64,000 bases of DNA from Pseudomonas entomophila (GTDB lineage Bacteria > Pseudomonadota > Gammaproteobacteria > Pseudomonadales > Pseudomonadaceae), in the NCBI RefSeq assembly GCF_013523165.1, contig NZ_JAAMQI010000009.1, positions 124,001 to 188,000 on the forward strand. The letters run 5' to 3'. Below the pieces are notes generated by a model. It had not been told where the DNA came from. It did no database searches and saw only the letters and a program-made list of their open reading frames with translations. The first letter of the stretch is position 1. The number at the start of each line of letters is the position of its first letter. The position numbers were made by a program, and so were the translations under genes. Below are positions 40,201 to 53,841 of the stretch, one piece after another.

Positions 40201-40623
40201 TTATGCCTCGCGCACCATGTCCACGTGCGGAATGCCCGCTTCGAGGAACTCTTCGCTCACCACCCGGAACCCGAGCTGCTCGTAGAACGCGGTCGCATGC
40301 ACCTGGGCGCTGAGCATCTGCTGAGCCAGGCCTTGCGCTTCGGCTTCCTGGATCACGGCGTGCAACAACATCTGCCCGACCTTCAGGCCGCGCCAGTCCT
40401 TGAGCACCGAGACCCGGCCGATGGTGCCGTCGCGCAGCAAGCGTGCCGTGCCGACCGGGTAATCGCCTTCGAGCGCCAGGAAGTGCAGCGCCGTGGCATC
40501 CTCGGCATCCCATTCCAGCTCGGGCGGCACGTGCTGCTCGGCCACGAACACGGCCTCGCGGATGCACCGGATGGCCGCGTTGTCCTTGTGCCAGTCGGCC
40601 AGGCGCACACGGACCTTATTCAT
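40201..40623 (-). CDS. GNAT family N-acetyltransferase
   Basis: The 140-residue single-domain protein has the acetyl-CoA binding motif A at VSVLKDWRGLKVGQMLLHAV (R/Q-x-x-G-x-G/A type) and a C-terminal HATAFYEQLGFRVVSEEFLE. It resembles the ElaA/YjdJ-type group. Its target is unknown. Its start overlaps the roxA stop by 8 bases, so the two form a small operon. Confidence 0.9.
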   Translation of the reverse strand: MNKVRVRLADWHKDNAAIRCIREAVFVAEQHVPPELEWDAEDATALHFLALEGDYPVGTARLLRDGTIGRVSVLKDWRGLKVGQMLLHAVIQEAEAQGLAQQMLSAQVHATAFYEQLGFRVVSEEFLEAGIPHVDMVREA

Positions 40624-41782
40624 CGGCGAAACCCAGGCTGCCTTGCTTGACCAGCTGGCAGACCAAGGTCAGGCCGTCTTCGTCTTCCAGCCAGGGCGCC
40701 AGGTTCTCGATGTGCAGGGCGTCGGCGGCGCAGACCAGCTTGAGCAGCTCGCGCAGGTGCCCCGGCAGCAGGCGGCTCTGACCGCTGGCGAACAGCAGCA
40801 GGTCGTCGTCGACTTCCGACCAGGCCATCCGCGCGCTCGGGTTGCGAATCAGGATGGCGCCTTGCTCCAGGCTGTCGAGCAAGTCCTCTTCGGTCAGCGC
40901 TTCGCCGCTCACCAGTTCCGGGTAGCGCGGTTCGGTCATGAACTGGCCGAACCAGGTCAGCAGCAGGCGCTCATCGCCCATGTGCTCGCTGAGCAACGCC
41001 TTGAGGCGGTCGAGCGAGTCGCGCTGGATCTGGTGCGGGTCGCGTGCCGGCTCGGCATCGGCGTCGCTGTAGCGCTCTTCGTCCGGCAGGAACTGGCTGA
41101 GGAAGTCGGTGAAGTGGGTCAGGACTTCGGCAGCGCTCGGTGCACGGAAGCCGACCGAGTAGGTCAGGCAGTCGTTTTCGGCGACGCCGTAGTGCGCCAG
41201 GCGAGGCGGCAGGTACAGCATGTCGCCGGGCTCGAGTGTCCACTCGTCGCTCTGCTCGAAGTCGGCGAGGATGCGCAGGTCGGCATGGGTGATCAGCGGG
41301 CTGTCGCTGTCGCACACCTGGCCGATCTTCCAGTTGCGCTTGCCCATGCCTTGCAGCAGGAACACGTCGTAGTTGTCGAAGTGCGGGCCGACGCTGCCGC
41401 CTGGGGCGGCGAAGCTGATCATCACGTCATCGATGCGCCAGCTGGGCAGGAAGCGGAAATGCTCCAGCAGCTCGGCCACTTCAGGAACGAACTGATCGAC
41501 CGCCTGCACCAGCAGCGTCCAGTCGCGTTCGGGCAGCTCGGCGAACGTCTGCTCGGTGAACGGGCCGCGACGCAGCTCCCAGGGGCGCTCGCCCTGCTCG
41601 AGCACCAGGCGCGACTCGACTTCCTCTTCCAGCGCCAGGCCGGCCAGTTCGTCGGCATCGATCGGGCTTTCGAAGTCGGTGAAGGCCTTGCGTACCAGCA
41701 AAGGCTTCTTCTGCCAGTAGTCGCGCAGGAACTCGCGTGCCGTCAGGCCGCCCAGCAGCTGAAGTGGGGTATCAGGATTCAT
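40616..41782 (-). CDS. roxA: Ribosomal protein L16 arginine 3-hydroxylase RoxA
   Basis: The 388-residue JmjC/cupin oxygenase uses Fe(II), 2-oxoglutarate and O2 to hydroxylate an arginine of ribosomal protein uL16. The metal-binding H-x-D is seen in GPHFDNYDVFLLQGMGKRNW, and the conserved EPGDMLYLPPRLAHYGVA contains the distal His. Start MNPDTPLQLLGGLTAREFLR is typical of YcfD proteins; a longer in-frame start lies in the purB terminator region. It lies downstream of purB on the same strand. Confidence 0.93.
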   Translation of the reverse strand: MNPDTPLQLLGGLTAREFLRDYWQKKPLLVRKAFTDFESPIDADELAGLALEEEVESRLVLEQGERPWELRRGPFTEQTFAELPERDWTLLVQAVDQFVPEVAELLEHFRFLPSWRIDDVMISFAAPGGSVGPHFDNYDVFLLQGMGKRNWKIGQVCDSDSPLITHADLRILADFEQSDEWTLEPGDMLYLPPRLAHYGVAENDCLTYSVGFRAPSAAEVLTHFTDFLSQFLPDEERYSDADAEPARDPHQIQRDSLDRLKALLSEHMGDERLLLTWFGQFMTEPRYPELVSGEALTEEDLLDSLEQGAILIRNPSARMAWSEVDDDLLLFASGQSRLLPGHLRELLKLVCAADALHIENLAPWLEDEDGLTLVCQLVKQGSLGFADE

Positions 41783-41821
41783 GTTCAACCTATTGATAAA
41801 ACTGGGTTTTGGGTCACGAAT

Positions 41822-41847
41822 AAAAACGCCCGGCCAGGCCGGGCGTT
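41822..41847 (-). terminator. Terminator after purB
   Basis: On the minus strand AACGCCCGGCC and GGCCGGGCGTT pair across one base and are followed by TTTTTA. It lies 17 bases after the purB stop, before roxA. Confidence 0.85.
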
Positions 41848-41863
41848 GCACACAAGGCGCCGA

Positions 41864-43273
<1,410 letters not shown>

Positions 43274-43430
43274 TCATACATGAAAAGCGCGACCTTGCGT
43301 CGCGCACTGCACACCATCGGTCTCGGACAACGCGCGTGTCGCCCGGTGCCGTCTCTGCTCGCCTATTTTGGCAGGCCCCTGGACACGGCATGAGCCTCAG
43401 GCCTGGTGCAGGCCATGCAGGGACGTCGTG

Positions 43431-44051
43431 TCAGGTGCGCATCATGTCGTACAGCTCGTTGAGCAGCTTGCGGCGGCGGAACAGCAGCTGCCAGCGATGC
43501 CCGCCCACCTGACGCCACAGGCGCGCTGCCCGGATGCCGGCCAAGAGGATGGCGCGGATCTTCGACGCGTTGCTCGCCTGCTGCAGAAAGCGCGTGTCGC
43601 CATGCACCTGGATGCGCTGGCGCAAGGTGCTCAGGGTGTCTTGGTACAGGGCCCCGCACGAGGCGATCACGTTGTCGTGCACCAGGCCGAAGTGATCGGC
43701 CTGTGACTGGATCTGCGGCAGGCGTTGGCCGATGGTGCCCAGCAGGTCATCACGCTTGCCCAGGTGGCGCTCCAGACCGAGCATGGACAGCGCATAACGC
43801 AAGGGTTCACGCTGCAGGCTGCTGGGGTCGCGCTCGAGGGCGCCGACCAGTGCACGGTACCCTTCGCGCAAGTGCACGTCGCTGCCGCCGAACACCTGCA
43901 AGGTGGTGTCGGGGTCACGGACCAGCAGGCTGCCGAGCATGCAGCCCAGCTCGGCCTCGCCGGCCTGGCCGGTACGTGCGATGCGGTCGACCAGCACGGC
44001 CGCCTGGAACACGGCGCCCAGTGCGACCAGTTGCTCCTGGGTCGTGTTCAT
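43431..44051 (-). CDS. hflD: HflD homologue (lysogenization regulator)
   Basis: The 206-residue, mainly helical protein starts [20 protein letters not shown] and contains [19 protein letters not shown] and [19 protein letters not shown], conserved in HflD proteins. In E. coli HflD sits at the inner membrane and counters the lambda CII protein; its cellular role remains unclear. The start overlaps the mnmA stop by four bases, the conserved operon pairing. Confidence 0.93.
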   Translation of the reverse strand: MNTTQEQLVALGAVFQAAVLVDRIARTGQAGEAELGCMLGSLLVRDPDTTLQVFGGSDVHLREGYRALVGALERDPSSLQREPLRYALSMLGLERHLGKRDDLLGTIGQRLPQIQSQADHFGLVHDNVIASCGALYQDTLSTLRQRIQVHGDTRFLQQASNASKIRAILLAGIRAARLWRQVGGHRWQLLFRRRKLLNELYDMMRT

Positions 44052-45172
44052 GCGCGCAGGCTCCACGGCTCTGCCGTCTCGATCACGCCACCGCCCAGGC
44101 AGACCTCGCCGTCGTAGAACACCACCGATTGCCCGGGGGTGACGGCGCGCTGGGCGTCGTCGAACACGGCGCGGTAGCCGTGCTCGGTGCGCTCCAGCGT
44201 GCAACCCTGGTCACCCTGGCGATAACGAACCTTGGCCGTGAGCCGGCGTGGCGTGGACAGATCGACCGGGTTGACCCAGAAGATCTCCGAGGCCAGCAGC
44301 GCGCGGGCGAACAGCCACGGGTGATCGTTGCCCTGGCCGACCACCAGCACGTTGCGCACGAGGTCTTTCTCGAGCACGTACCACGGCTCGTCGCCGGCGT
44401 CCTTCATGCCGCCGATGCCCAACCCCTGGCGCTGGCCGATGGTGTGGTACATCAGGCCGTGATGACGGCCGATGACCTCGCCCGTGGTGGTCTCGATGTC
44501 GCCTGGCTGGGCCGGCAGGTACTGCTTGAGGAAATCGCTGAAGCGGCGCTCGCCGATGAAGCAGATACCGGTCGAGTCCTTCTTCTTGGCCGTGGCCAGC
44601 CCGTGCCGTTCGGCAATGGCGCGCACCTGTGGCTTTTCCAGCTCACCGACCGGGAACAGCGTTCGCGCGATTTCCTGACCTCCCACGGCGTGCAGGAAGT
44701 AGCTCTGGTCCTTGTTCGGGTCCAGGCCCTTGAGCAGCTGCGTTTCGGTCTCGATGTCACGACGACGCACGTAATGACCGGTGGCGATCAGGTCCGCCCC
44801 CAGCGACAGGGCGTAGTCCAGGAAGGCCTTGAACTTGATCTCGCGGTTGCAGAGGATGTCCGGGTTGGGAGTGCGGCCGGCCTTGTACTCTTCGAGGAAG
44901 TGCTCGAACACGTTGTCCCAGTATTCGGCGGCGAAGTTGGCCGTGTGCAGCGTGATGCCGATGCGATCGCACACGGCCTGGGCATCGGCCAGGTCTTCGC
45001 GGGCGGTGCAGTAGTCGGTTCCGTCGTCTTCTTCCCAGTTCTTCATGAACAGGCCTTCCACCTGGTAGCCCTGCTCGATCAGGAGCAGGGCGGAGACGGA
45101 AGAGTCCACGCCGCCGGACATGCCGACGATGACACGGGTCTTGGCGGGGTCTTTGAGTGCTGGGCTGGTCAT
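44048..45172 (-). CDS. mnmA: tRNA-specific 2-thiouridylase MnmA
   Basis: The 374-residue enzyme adds sulfur to uridine 34 of tRNA for Lys, Glu and Gln using ATP and sulfur relayed by the Tus proteins. The PP-loop GMSGGVDSS is at residues 17-25; catalytic cysteines lie in [11 protein letters not shown] and [13 protein letters not shown]-terminal beta-barrel [16 protein letters not shown] is normal. Two Tus genes, tusE and tusB, lie at the right edge of this window. Confidence 0.97.
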   Translation of the reverse strand: MTSPALKDPAKTRVIVGMSGGVDSSVSALLLIEQGYQVEGLFMKNWEEDDGTDYCTAREDLADAQAVCDRIGITLHTANFAAEYWDNVFEHFLEEYKAGRTPNPDILCNREIKFKAFLDYALSLGADLIATGHYVRRRDIETETQLLKGLDPNKDQSYFLHAVGGQEIARTLFPVGELEKPQVRAIAERHGLATAKKKDSTGICFIGERRFSDFLKQYLPAQPGDIETTTGEVIGRHHGLMYHTIGQRQGLGIGGMKDAGDEPWYVLEKDLVRNVLVVGQGNDHPWLFARALLASEIFWVNPVDLSTPRRLTAKVRYRQGDQGCTLERTEHGYRAVFDDAQRAVTPGQSVVFYDGEVCLGGGVIETAEPWSLRA

Positions 45173-45228
45173 GGGTACCGGTGTGTATCTGGGAAAAACG
45201 CCGATTCTAGCAGGCCGCTTCGCGAACG

Positions 45229-45669
45229 TCAGTCACGCAGCAGCGCCAGGCTGTGCAGTGGCCCGGCCAGGTAGTCGTCGATGCAGCGCGGGACCAGCTC
45301 GCTGCGCCAGCGATCCGGCTCGGCCAGCAACGCGTCCCGGCTCAACCACACCGCCCGGACGATGTCGGTGTCCAGTGCGCGTTGCGGATGGTGACGCACC
45401 GTCCGCGCGGCGAAGCAGATGCGTTGGTAGGTCACGCCGTTGCTGGGCGCGGTGTAGAGGTAGATGCCGACCACGCCGGTCAGCTCGACCTCCCAGGCGG
45501 TTTCCTCGAGCGTTTCGCGCAGGGCCGCCTGGCACAGCGTCTCGTTCGGTTCGAGATGCCCGGCGGGCTGGTTGAACACGTGCTTGCCGGCCTTGAATTC
45601 CTCGACCATCAGGAAGCGGCCTTGGTCTTCGATGACGGTGGCGACGGTGATATGGGGGTGCCAGGACAT
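45229..45669 (-). CDS. nudJ: Nudix hydrolase, NudJ-like
   Basis: The 146-residue protein begins [20 protein letters not shown] and holds the Nudix box [20 protein letters not shown] with all acidic residues. [20 protein letters not shown] matches the NudJ (YmfB) phosphatase subgroup, which acts on thiamine pyrophosphate and nucleoside di/triphosphates. GGAGGATC lies upstream of the chosen ATG. It lies 56 bases upstream of mnmA on the same strand, as in E. coli. Confidence 0.92.
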   Translation of the reverse strand: MSWHPHITVATVIEDQGRFLMVEEFKAGKHVFNQPAGHLEPNETLCQAALRETLEETAWEVELTGVVGIYLYTAPSNGVTYQRICFAARTVRHHPQRALDTDIVRAVWLSRDALLAEPDRWRSELVPRCIDDYLAGPLHSLALLRD

Positions 45670-45783
45670 GGGGATCCTCCGGGGGCAGGGGGCAGGGGGC
45701 GGCAAGCTGCAAGCTGACGGCCATGCGTGTGGTCGGGCGTCGAGAGAATGTCCAGACGGTGCTGGCGCGCTGGCGTGCAGCCC

Positions 45784-45821
45784 AAAAAGCAGAAACCCCG
45801 GTGCGTGGCCGGGGTTTCTGC
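45784..45821 (-). terminator. Terminator after icd
   Basis: GCAGAAACCCCGG pairs with CCGGGGTTTCTGC around a seven-base loop, and the minus strand continues into CTTTTTGGG. It lies 15 bases after the icd stop. Confidence 0.88.
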
Positions 45822-45836
45822 AGGTTGCCAGGTGGC

Positions 45837-48450
<2,614 letters not shown>

Positions 48451-48708
48451 TTAACGTGTACCTGCCAGCTCGGGCATTTCTGGCAGGGGCGCGTCGACAC
48501 TGGTGGGCTCAGCCCTGATCTCTACCGCATGTAGCCCTTTTGGGCCCTGGACGATGTTGAACAAGACCCGTTGACCTGCCTTCAGGGTCCGGTATCCATC
48601 CATCTGGATGTGCGAATAGTGCGCGAACAGGTCCTCGGTCGAGCCGTCCGTGTTCACGAACCCATAGCCCTTGGCATTGTTGAACCACTTGACTTTACCG
48701 CTCGTCAT
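48451..48708 (-). CDS. cspD: Cold-shock domain protein CspD
   Basis: The 85-residue product starts MTSGKVKWFNNAKGYGFVNT and has RNP-1-like KGYGFV and RNP-2-like DLFAHYSHI in a single OB-fold cold-shock domain, then a short unconserved tail. The KGYGFVNTDGSTEDLFAHYS pattern with Asn at the first position matches CspD, a stationary-phase inhibitor of replication in E. coli, rather than CspA. GAGGG eight bases upstream supports this start. It is divergent from clpS, the same arrangement as in E. coli. Confidence 0.93.
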   Translation of the reverse strand: MTSGKVKWFNNAKGYGFVNTDGSTEDLFAHYSHIQMDGYRTLKAGQRVLFNIVQGPKGLHAVEIRAEPTSVDAPLPEMPELAGTR

Positions 48709-48938
48709 CCTCATGTCCCTCTGCAAAGGCTCCATCACTGGAGTATCATCGACGTCATCCGCATACGAACCTGCAAAAAAATTGGGTTGACTGCGCGGAT
48801 CTTTATTGACCACGGTGGACTCTATATTGGTTGTAACACCGATTCGCCGATAGTCAAGGTCACGTGGCGGCTGCAGCGTCGCAGGCCTGCGCGATCCGAC
48901 CCACTACCTTAACCTGTCGATGTGATGAAATTCTTTCC

Positions 48939-49301
48939 ATGCATGCAATCAGCCAGATTCGACTAACATTCAATCAGGATCGCCAGCAGTCGCATGACGA
49001 CGATGGCGCCGGTCTGGCAACTCAGGAAGCCAAGCCGGCCCTGCAGGCTCCACCCATGTACAAGGTGGTACTGTTCAATGATGACTACACGCCGATGGAT
49101 TTCGTCGTCGAAGTGCTCGAAACGTTCTTCAATCTGAACCGCGAGCTGGCGACCAAGATCATGCTGACCGTCCACACCGAAGGACGGGCAGTCTGCGGAT
49201 TGTTCACCCGCGACATCGCCGAAACCAAGGCGACGCAGGTCAACCAATACGCGAGAGAAAGCCAGCATCCGCTACTCTGTGAAATCGAGAAGGACGGTTA
49301 A
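48939..49301 (+). CDS. clpS: ClpS, N-degron adaptor of ClpAP
   Basis: The 120-residue adaptor binds proteins with bulky N-terminal residues and hands them to ClpA. The conserved core begins [20 protein letters not shown], contains the His of [20 protein letters not shown] and ends [13 protein letters not shown]. The start [14 protein letters not shown] matches pseudomonad ClpS. It lies 30 bases before clpA; the genes for Leu/Phe-tRNA transfer (aat) and Leu transfer (bpt), which generate such substrates, lie within 5 kb. Confidence 0.96.
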   Translation: MHAISQIRLTFNQDRQQSHDDDGAGLATQEAKPALQAPPMYKVVLFNDDYTPMDFVVEVLETFFNLNRELATKIMLTVHTEGRAVCGLFTRDIAETKATQVNQYARESQHPLLCEIEKDG

Positions 49302-49331
49302 ACGCCGACCACTTGGGTATGAGGTGAAGCC

Positions 49332-51602
49332 ATGTTAAACCGCGAGCTCGAAGTCACCCTCAATCTGGCCTTCAAGGAGGCCCGCTCGAAGCGTCACGAG
49401 TTCATGACCGTCGAGCACTTGCTGCTGGCGCTTCTGGACAACGAGGCCGCTGCGACCGTTCTGCGCGCCTGTGGCGCCAACCTCGACAAGCTCAAGCATG
49501 ACCTGCAAGAGTTCATCGACTCCACCACGCCTCTGATTCCGGTGCATGACGAAGACCGCGAAACCCAGCCGACCCTGGGCTTCCAGCGTGTCCTGCAGCG
49601 GGCCGTCTTCCACGTCCAAAGCTCGGGCAAGCGTGAAGTCACCGGCGCCAACGTGCTGGTCGCGATCTTCAGCGAACAGGAAAGCCAGGCGGTGTTTCTG
49701 CTCAAGCAGCAGAGCGTGGCCCGTATCGACGTGGTCAACTACATTGCCCACGGCATCTCCAAGGTGCCGGGTCATGGGCCGAGTACCGAAGGCGAGCAGG
49801 ACATGCAGGACGAAGAGGGCGGCGAGTCCTCTTCCTCCAGCAACCCGCTCGATGCCTACGCCAGCAACCTGAACGAGCAGGCGCGGCAAGGGCGTATCGA
49901 CCCACTGGTCGGCCGCGAGCAGGAAGTCGAGCGCGTAGCGCAGATCCTGGCGCGCCGTCGCAAGAACAACCCGCTGCTGGTCGGTGAGGCCGGCGTCGGC
50001 AAGACGGCCATCGCCGAAGGCCTGGCCAAGCGCATCGTCGACGGTCAGGTGCCTGACCTGCTGGCGCAGAGCGTGGTCTACTCGCTGGACCTGGGCGCGC
50101 TACTGGCCGGCACCAAGTACCGTGGCGACTTCGAGAAGCGTTTCAAGGCGCTGCTCGGCGAGCTGCGCAAGCGGCCCCACGCCATCCTGTTCATCGATGA
50201 AATCCACACCATCATCGGGGCGGGTGCGGCGTCCGGTGGCGTCATGGACGCCTCCAACCTGCTCAAGCCACTGCTGTCGTCCGGCGAGATCCGGTGCATC
50301 GGCTCGACGACCTTCCAGGAGTTTCGCGGCATCTTCGAGAAGGACCGGGCCCTGGCACGACGCTTCCAGAAGGTCGATGTCTCGGAACCGTCGGTCGAAG
50401 ACACCGTGGGCATCCTGCGCGGCCTGAAAGGGCGCTTCGAGTCGCACCACGACATCGAGTACAGCGACGAAGCCCTGCGTGCCGCTGCCGAGCTGGCCGC
50501 GCGCTACATCAATGACCGTCACATGCCCGACAAGGCCATCGACGTAATCGACGAAGCGGGTGCCTATCAGCGCCTGCAACCGCCGACCAGCCGTCTCAAG
50601 CGCATCGACGTGCAGCAGGTCGAGGACATCGTGGCCAAGATCGCACGCATTCCCCCGAAACACGTCAGCAGTTCCGACAAGGAGCTGCTGCGCAACCTGG
50701 AGCGCGACCTCAAGCTCACGGTGTTCGGGCAGGATGCGGCCATCGACTCGCTGGCAACCGCCATCAAGCTGTCGCGCGCCGGGCTCAAGGCGCCGGACAA
50801 GCCGGTCGGTTCGTTCCTGTTCGCAGGTCCCACGGGTGTCGGCAAGACCGAGGCAGCCCGCCAGCTGTCCAAGGCCCTGGGCGTGGAGCTGGTGCGCTTC
50901 GACATGTCCGAGTACATGGAGCGCCACACCGTGTCCCGTCTGATCGGTGCACCGCCTGGCTACGTCGGTTTCGATCAGGGCGGTTTGCTGACCGAGGCGA
51001 TCACCAAGCAGCCTCACTGCGTGTTGCTGCTCGATGAGATCGAGAAGGCCCACCCGGAAGTCTTCAACCTGCTGCTGCAGGTGATGGACCACGGCACCCT
51101 GACCGACAACAACGGGCGCAAGGCGGACTTCCGCAACGTGATCCTGATCATGACCACCAATGCCGGTGCAGAAACCGCGTCGCGGGCCTCGATCGGCTTC
51201 ACGCACCAGGACCATGCATCCGACGCCATGGAAGTCATTCGCAAGAGCTTCACGCCGGAGTTCCGCAACCGGTTGGACACCATCATCCAGTTCGGTCGTC
51301 TGAGTCACGAGACGATCAAGAGCATCGTCGACAAGTTCCTCATCGAGCTTCAGGCGCAGCTGGAAGACAAGCGTGTGCAGCTGGAAGTCAGCGACGCTGC
51401 ACGTGGCTGGCTCGCCGCCAGCGGCTACGACGTGCAGATGGGTGCGCGCCCCATGGCGCGGCTCATCCAGGACAAGATCAAGCGGCCTCTGGCCGAAGAG
51501 ATCCTGTTCGGCGAACTGGCCGAGCATGGCGGTATCGTTCATGTCGACTTGCGCGATGGGGAGCTGGTCTTCGATTTCGAGACCACGGCGGAGGTGGCCT
51601 GA
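49332..51602 (+). CDS. clpA: ATP-dependent Clp protease ATP-binding subunit ClpA
   Basis: The 756-residue AAA+ unfoldase has an N-domain ([20 protein letters not shown]), two ATPase modules with Walker [14 protein letters not shown] near residue 218 and [12 protein letters not shown] near 498, and the ClpP-docking loop with IGF ([13 protein letters not shown]). With ClpP it degrades ClpS-delivered and SsrA-tagged proteins. A bidirectional terminator follows. Confidence 0.97.
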   Translation: MLNRELEVTLNLAFKEARSKRHEFMTVEHLLLALLDNEAAATVLRACGANLDKLKHDLQEFIDSTTPLIPVHDEDRETQPTLGFQRVLQRAVFHVQSSGKREVTGANVLVAIFSEQESQAVFLLKQQSVARIDVVNYIAHGISKVPGHGPSTEGEQDMQDEEGGESSSSSNPLDAYASNLNEQARQGRIDPLVGREQEVERVAQILARRRKNNPLLVGEAGVGKTAIAEGLAKRIVDGQVPDLLAQSVVYSLDLGALLAGTKYRGDFEKRFKALLGELRKRPHAILFIDEIHTIIGAGAASGGVMDASNLLKPLLSSGEIRCIGSTTFQEFRGIFEKDRALARRFQKVDVSEPSVEDTVGILRGLKGRFESHHDIEYSDEALRAAAELAARYINDRHMPDKAIDVIDEAGAYQRLQPPTSRLKRIDVQQVEDIVAKIARIPPKHVSSSDKELLRNLERDLKLTVFGQDAAIDSLATAIKLSRAGLKAPDKPVGSFLFAGPTGVGKTEAARQLSKALGVELVRFDMSEYMERHTVSRLIGAPPGYVGFDQGGLLTEAITKQPHCVLLLDEIEKAHPEVFNLLLQVMDHGTLTDNNGRKADFRNVILIMTTNAGAETASRASIGFTHQDHASDAMEVIRKSFTPEFRNRLDTIIQFGRLSHETIKSIVDKFLIELQAQLEDKRVQLEVSDAARGWLAASGYDVQMGARPMARLIQDKIKRPLAEEILFGELAEHGGIVHVDLRDGELVFDFETTAEVA

Positions 51603-51695
51603 CGGTGGCCGGGCGTGTTGCCGTCAAGCAGCACGCTGGCCTGGCCAGGCGTCCAGGCCGTACCAGGCTCAGCGTGTAGCGTGTAGCCCACAACC

Positions 51696-51726
51696 AAAAA
51701 AGCCCGGCATCGAGCCGGGCTTTTTC
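51696..51726. terminator. Bidirectional terminator between clpA and infA
   Basis: AAAAAAGCCCGGC pairs with GCCGGGCTTTTT around ATCGA, giving a T run on either strand. It lies between the convergent clpA and infA genes. Confidence 0.9.
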
Positions 51727-51745
51727 GTTGACGCGGGTGGAGCGA

Positions 51746-51964
51746 TTAACGGGCGCGGTAGGTGATGCGGCCCTTGCTCAGGTCGTAGGGCGTCAGTTCG
51801 ACGCGGACCTTGTCACCGGTCAGGATTCGGATGTAGTTCTTGCGCATCTTTCCGGAGATGTGCGCGGTTACGACGTGCCCGTTTTCCAACTCCACGCGGA
51901 ACATGGTGTTAGGCAGGGTGTCGACGACAGTACCTTCCATTTCGAAGCTGTCTTCTTTCGACAT
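51746..51964 (-). CDS. infA: Translation initiation factor IF-1
   Basis: The 72-residue product, exactly the E. coli length, starts [20 protein letters not shown] and holds the S1/OB-fold core [20 protein letters not shown] and [20 protein letters not shown]. It blocks the ribosomal A site during initiation. It follows bpt by 103 bases on the same strand, preserving the aat-bpt-infA order known in many gamma-proteobacteria. Confidence 0.98.
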
Positions 51965-52067
51965 GCAGTTGAGCCCTCGATAATTCAATGATCGCCCGAT
52001 ACAACCCTGCATCAGGCAAAAAAGTGGCGTGGATTATGCCCGAAAACCGGCTATCAAGCCAATGCTT

Positions 52068-52775
52068 TCAGTTGACGCTCACCCAGCGCTGGTTGATCAG
52101 CAGTTCGATAGGGCGGTATTGGGTCTTGTAGCTCATCTTCTGGCAGTTCTTGATCCAGTAGCCCAGGTACACCGCGTCCAGATCGCGACGCACTGTCTCG
52201 CCGATCTGCCACAGGATGGCGTAGCGGCCCAGGCTGCGGCGCTCTTCCTCGGGCTCGTAGAAGGTGTAGACCGCGGACAGGCCGTTGGGCAGCAGGTCGC
52301 ACACTGCGATCGCCAGCAGCCGACCGTGCAGGCGGAACTCGTAGAACCAGCAGAAGGGCAGGTCGCGCACCAGAAACGTCGAGAACTGCTCACGGCTCGG
52401 TGGGTACATGTCGCCATCGGCATGGCGCTGCTCGATGTAACGACGGTACAGGTCGAAGTACTCTTCGGTGAACGTCGGCCGCACGGCCGTGACTTCCAGC
52501 TCCGCATTGCGCTTGAGGATGCGCCGCTGCTGGCGGTTGGGGATGAAGCGCGCGGCTGGAATGCGCGCGGGCACGCAGGCGCTGCACTGCTGGCAATGCG
52601 GCCGGTAGAGATGGTCGCCACTGCGACGGAACCCCATTTCCGACAGGTCGGCGTACACGTGCACGTCCATCGGCTGGCTGGGGTCTAGAAACAGGGTGGT
52701 TGCCTGTTCCTCCGGCAAGTAGCTGCAGTCATGGGGCTGAGTGGCGAAGAACTTCAGGCGTGCCAGTTCTGTCAT
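52068..52775 (-). CDS. bpt: Aspartate/glutamate leucyltransferase (Bpt)
   Basis: The 235-residue enzyme transfers Leu from Leu-tRNA to proteins starting with Asp or Glu, making them ClpS substrates. Conserved segments are [40 protein letters not shown] with its Cys pair, [20 protein letters not shown] and [20 protein letters not shown]. It belongs to the ATE family despite using Leu rather than Arg. It lies 54 bases after aat. Confidence 0.95.
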   Translation of the reverse strand: MTELARLKFFATQPHDCSYLPEEQATTLFLDPSQPMDVHVYADLSEMGFRRSGDHLYRPHCQQCSACVPARIPAARFIPNRQQRRILKRNAELEVTAVRPTFTEEYFDLYRRYIEQRHADGDMYPPSREQFSTFLVRDLPFCWFYEFRLHGRLLAIAVCDLLPNGLSAVYTFYEPEEERRSLGRYAILWQIGETVRRDLDAVYLGYWIKNCQKMSYKTQYRPIELLINQRWVSVN

Positions 52776-52829
52776 GGTCGACCCCTTGCGAAACGTTGCC
52801 CTAAGTGTAAGCCAGCCAGGTCGGCGCGC

Positions 52830-53510
52830 CTAGCCGAGCCATGTCGAGGTCGGCGGTGTGTCCAGGTGGCGCGCCAGTGCCTCGGCGAATTCGGTTCGCG
52901 AAATCGCCCGTGCACCGAGGCTGTGCAGGTGGTCGGTGGGCATCTGGCAGTCGATCAGGGCGAAGCTCGCCTGTTCCAGTCGCTTGACCAAGGTCACGAA
53001 GCCGACCTTTGAGGCATTGTCCGCCCGGCTGAACATGGACTCGCCGAAGAACAGCTGGCCGATGGCCAGGCCGTAGAGCCCGCCGACCAGCACCCCGTTC
53101 TCGCGCACTTCGACCGAGTGTGCGACACCCTGTCGATGCAGTTCGCAGTAGGCGGCCTGCATGGGCTCGGTGATCCAAGTCCCGTCGGCATAGGTCCGAG
53201 GGGCCGCGCAGGCCGCGACCACGGCGGCGAAGTCCTGGTCGATACTCACCTGGTAGCGTTGCTGGCGCAACAGCTTGGCCAGCGAGCGCGACACGTGCAG
53301 TTCGGCAGGGAACAGCACGGTGCGCGGGTCCGGCGACCACCACAGGATCGGCTGGCCATCCTGGTACCAGGGGAAGCAGCCATGACGGTAGGCCTGGATC
53401 AGGCGCTCGGGTCGCAAGTCGCCTCCGGCCGCCAGCAGGCCGTTGGGTTCGTGCAAGGCGGTGTTCAAGGGCGGAAAGGTCAAGGAATCGCGGTTCAGCC
53501 AAGTCAGCAT
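52830..53510 (-). CDS. aat: Leucyl/phenylalanyl-tRNA-protein transferase
   Basis: The 226-residue enzyme adds Leu or Phe to proteins with N-terminal Lys or Arg. It starts [20 protein letters not shown] and has the family core [40 protein letters not shown] and the [20 protein letters not shown] stretch. An ATG two codons upstream (MP before MLTW) is also possible. With bpt it supplies both branches of the bacterial N-degron pathway. Confidence 0.96.
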   Translation of the reverse strand: MLTWLNRDSLTFPPLNTALHEPNGLLAAGGDLRPERLIQAYRHGCFPWYQDGQPILWWSPDPRTVLFPAELHVSRSLAKLLRQQRYQVSIDQDFAAVVAACAAPRTYADGTWITEPMQAAYCELHRQGVAHSVEVRENGVLVGGLYGLAIGQLFFGESMFSRADNASKVGFVTLVKRLEQASFALIDCQMPTDHLHSLGARAISRTEFAEALARHLDTPPTSTWLG

Positions 53511-53841
53511 GGGCATTCTGTGCCGGCGGGGGAGGGGAGCGCCCAGCATGGCGACCTTGCGCCGACAGGTCAACGCAGGGCGCGGGCGCACAGGCGGGCG
53601 TTTGTCCAGGCAGCGTGCGCGGTGCCGGTGGCGAGAGGGCAACTAATACGGCGCCTTGCTGTCACACCTGTGCAAAAACACAGCATAAGCCTTTGTCACA
53701 GAACAAAATGCGTGCTCAAATTACGGGTGCAGGACCCAGCCTTGTTTCAGGCCTGCCGCCCTGGCGATGGGCAGGCGGCACTGTTGAAAGCAGTGATTCA
53801 CAGACTGTTCACTTTGGGTCGATCACTCTTGGACGCGCACC

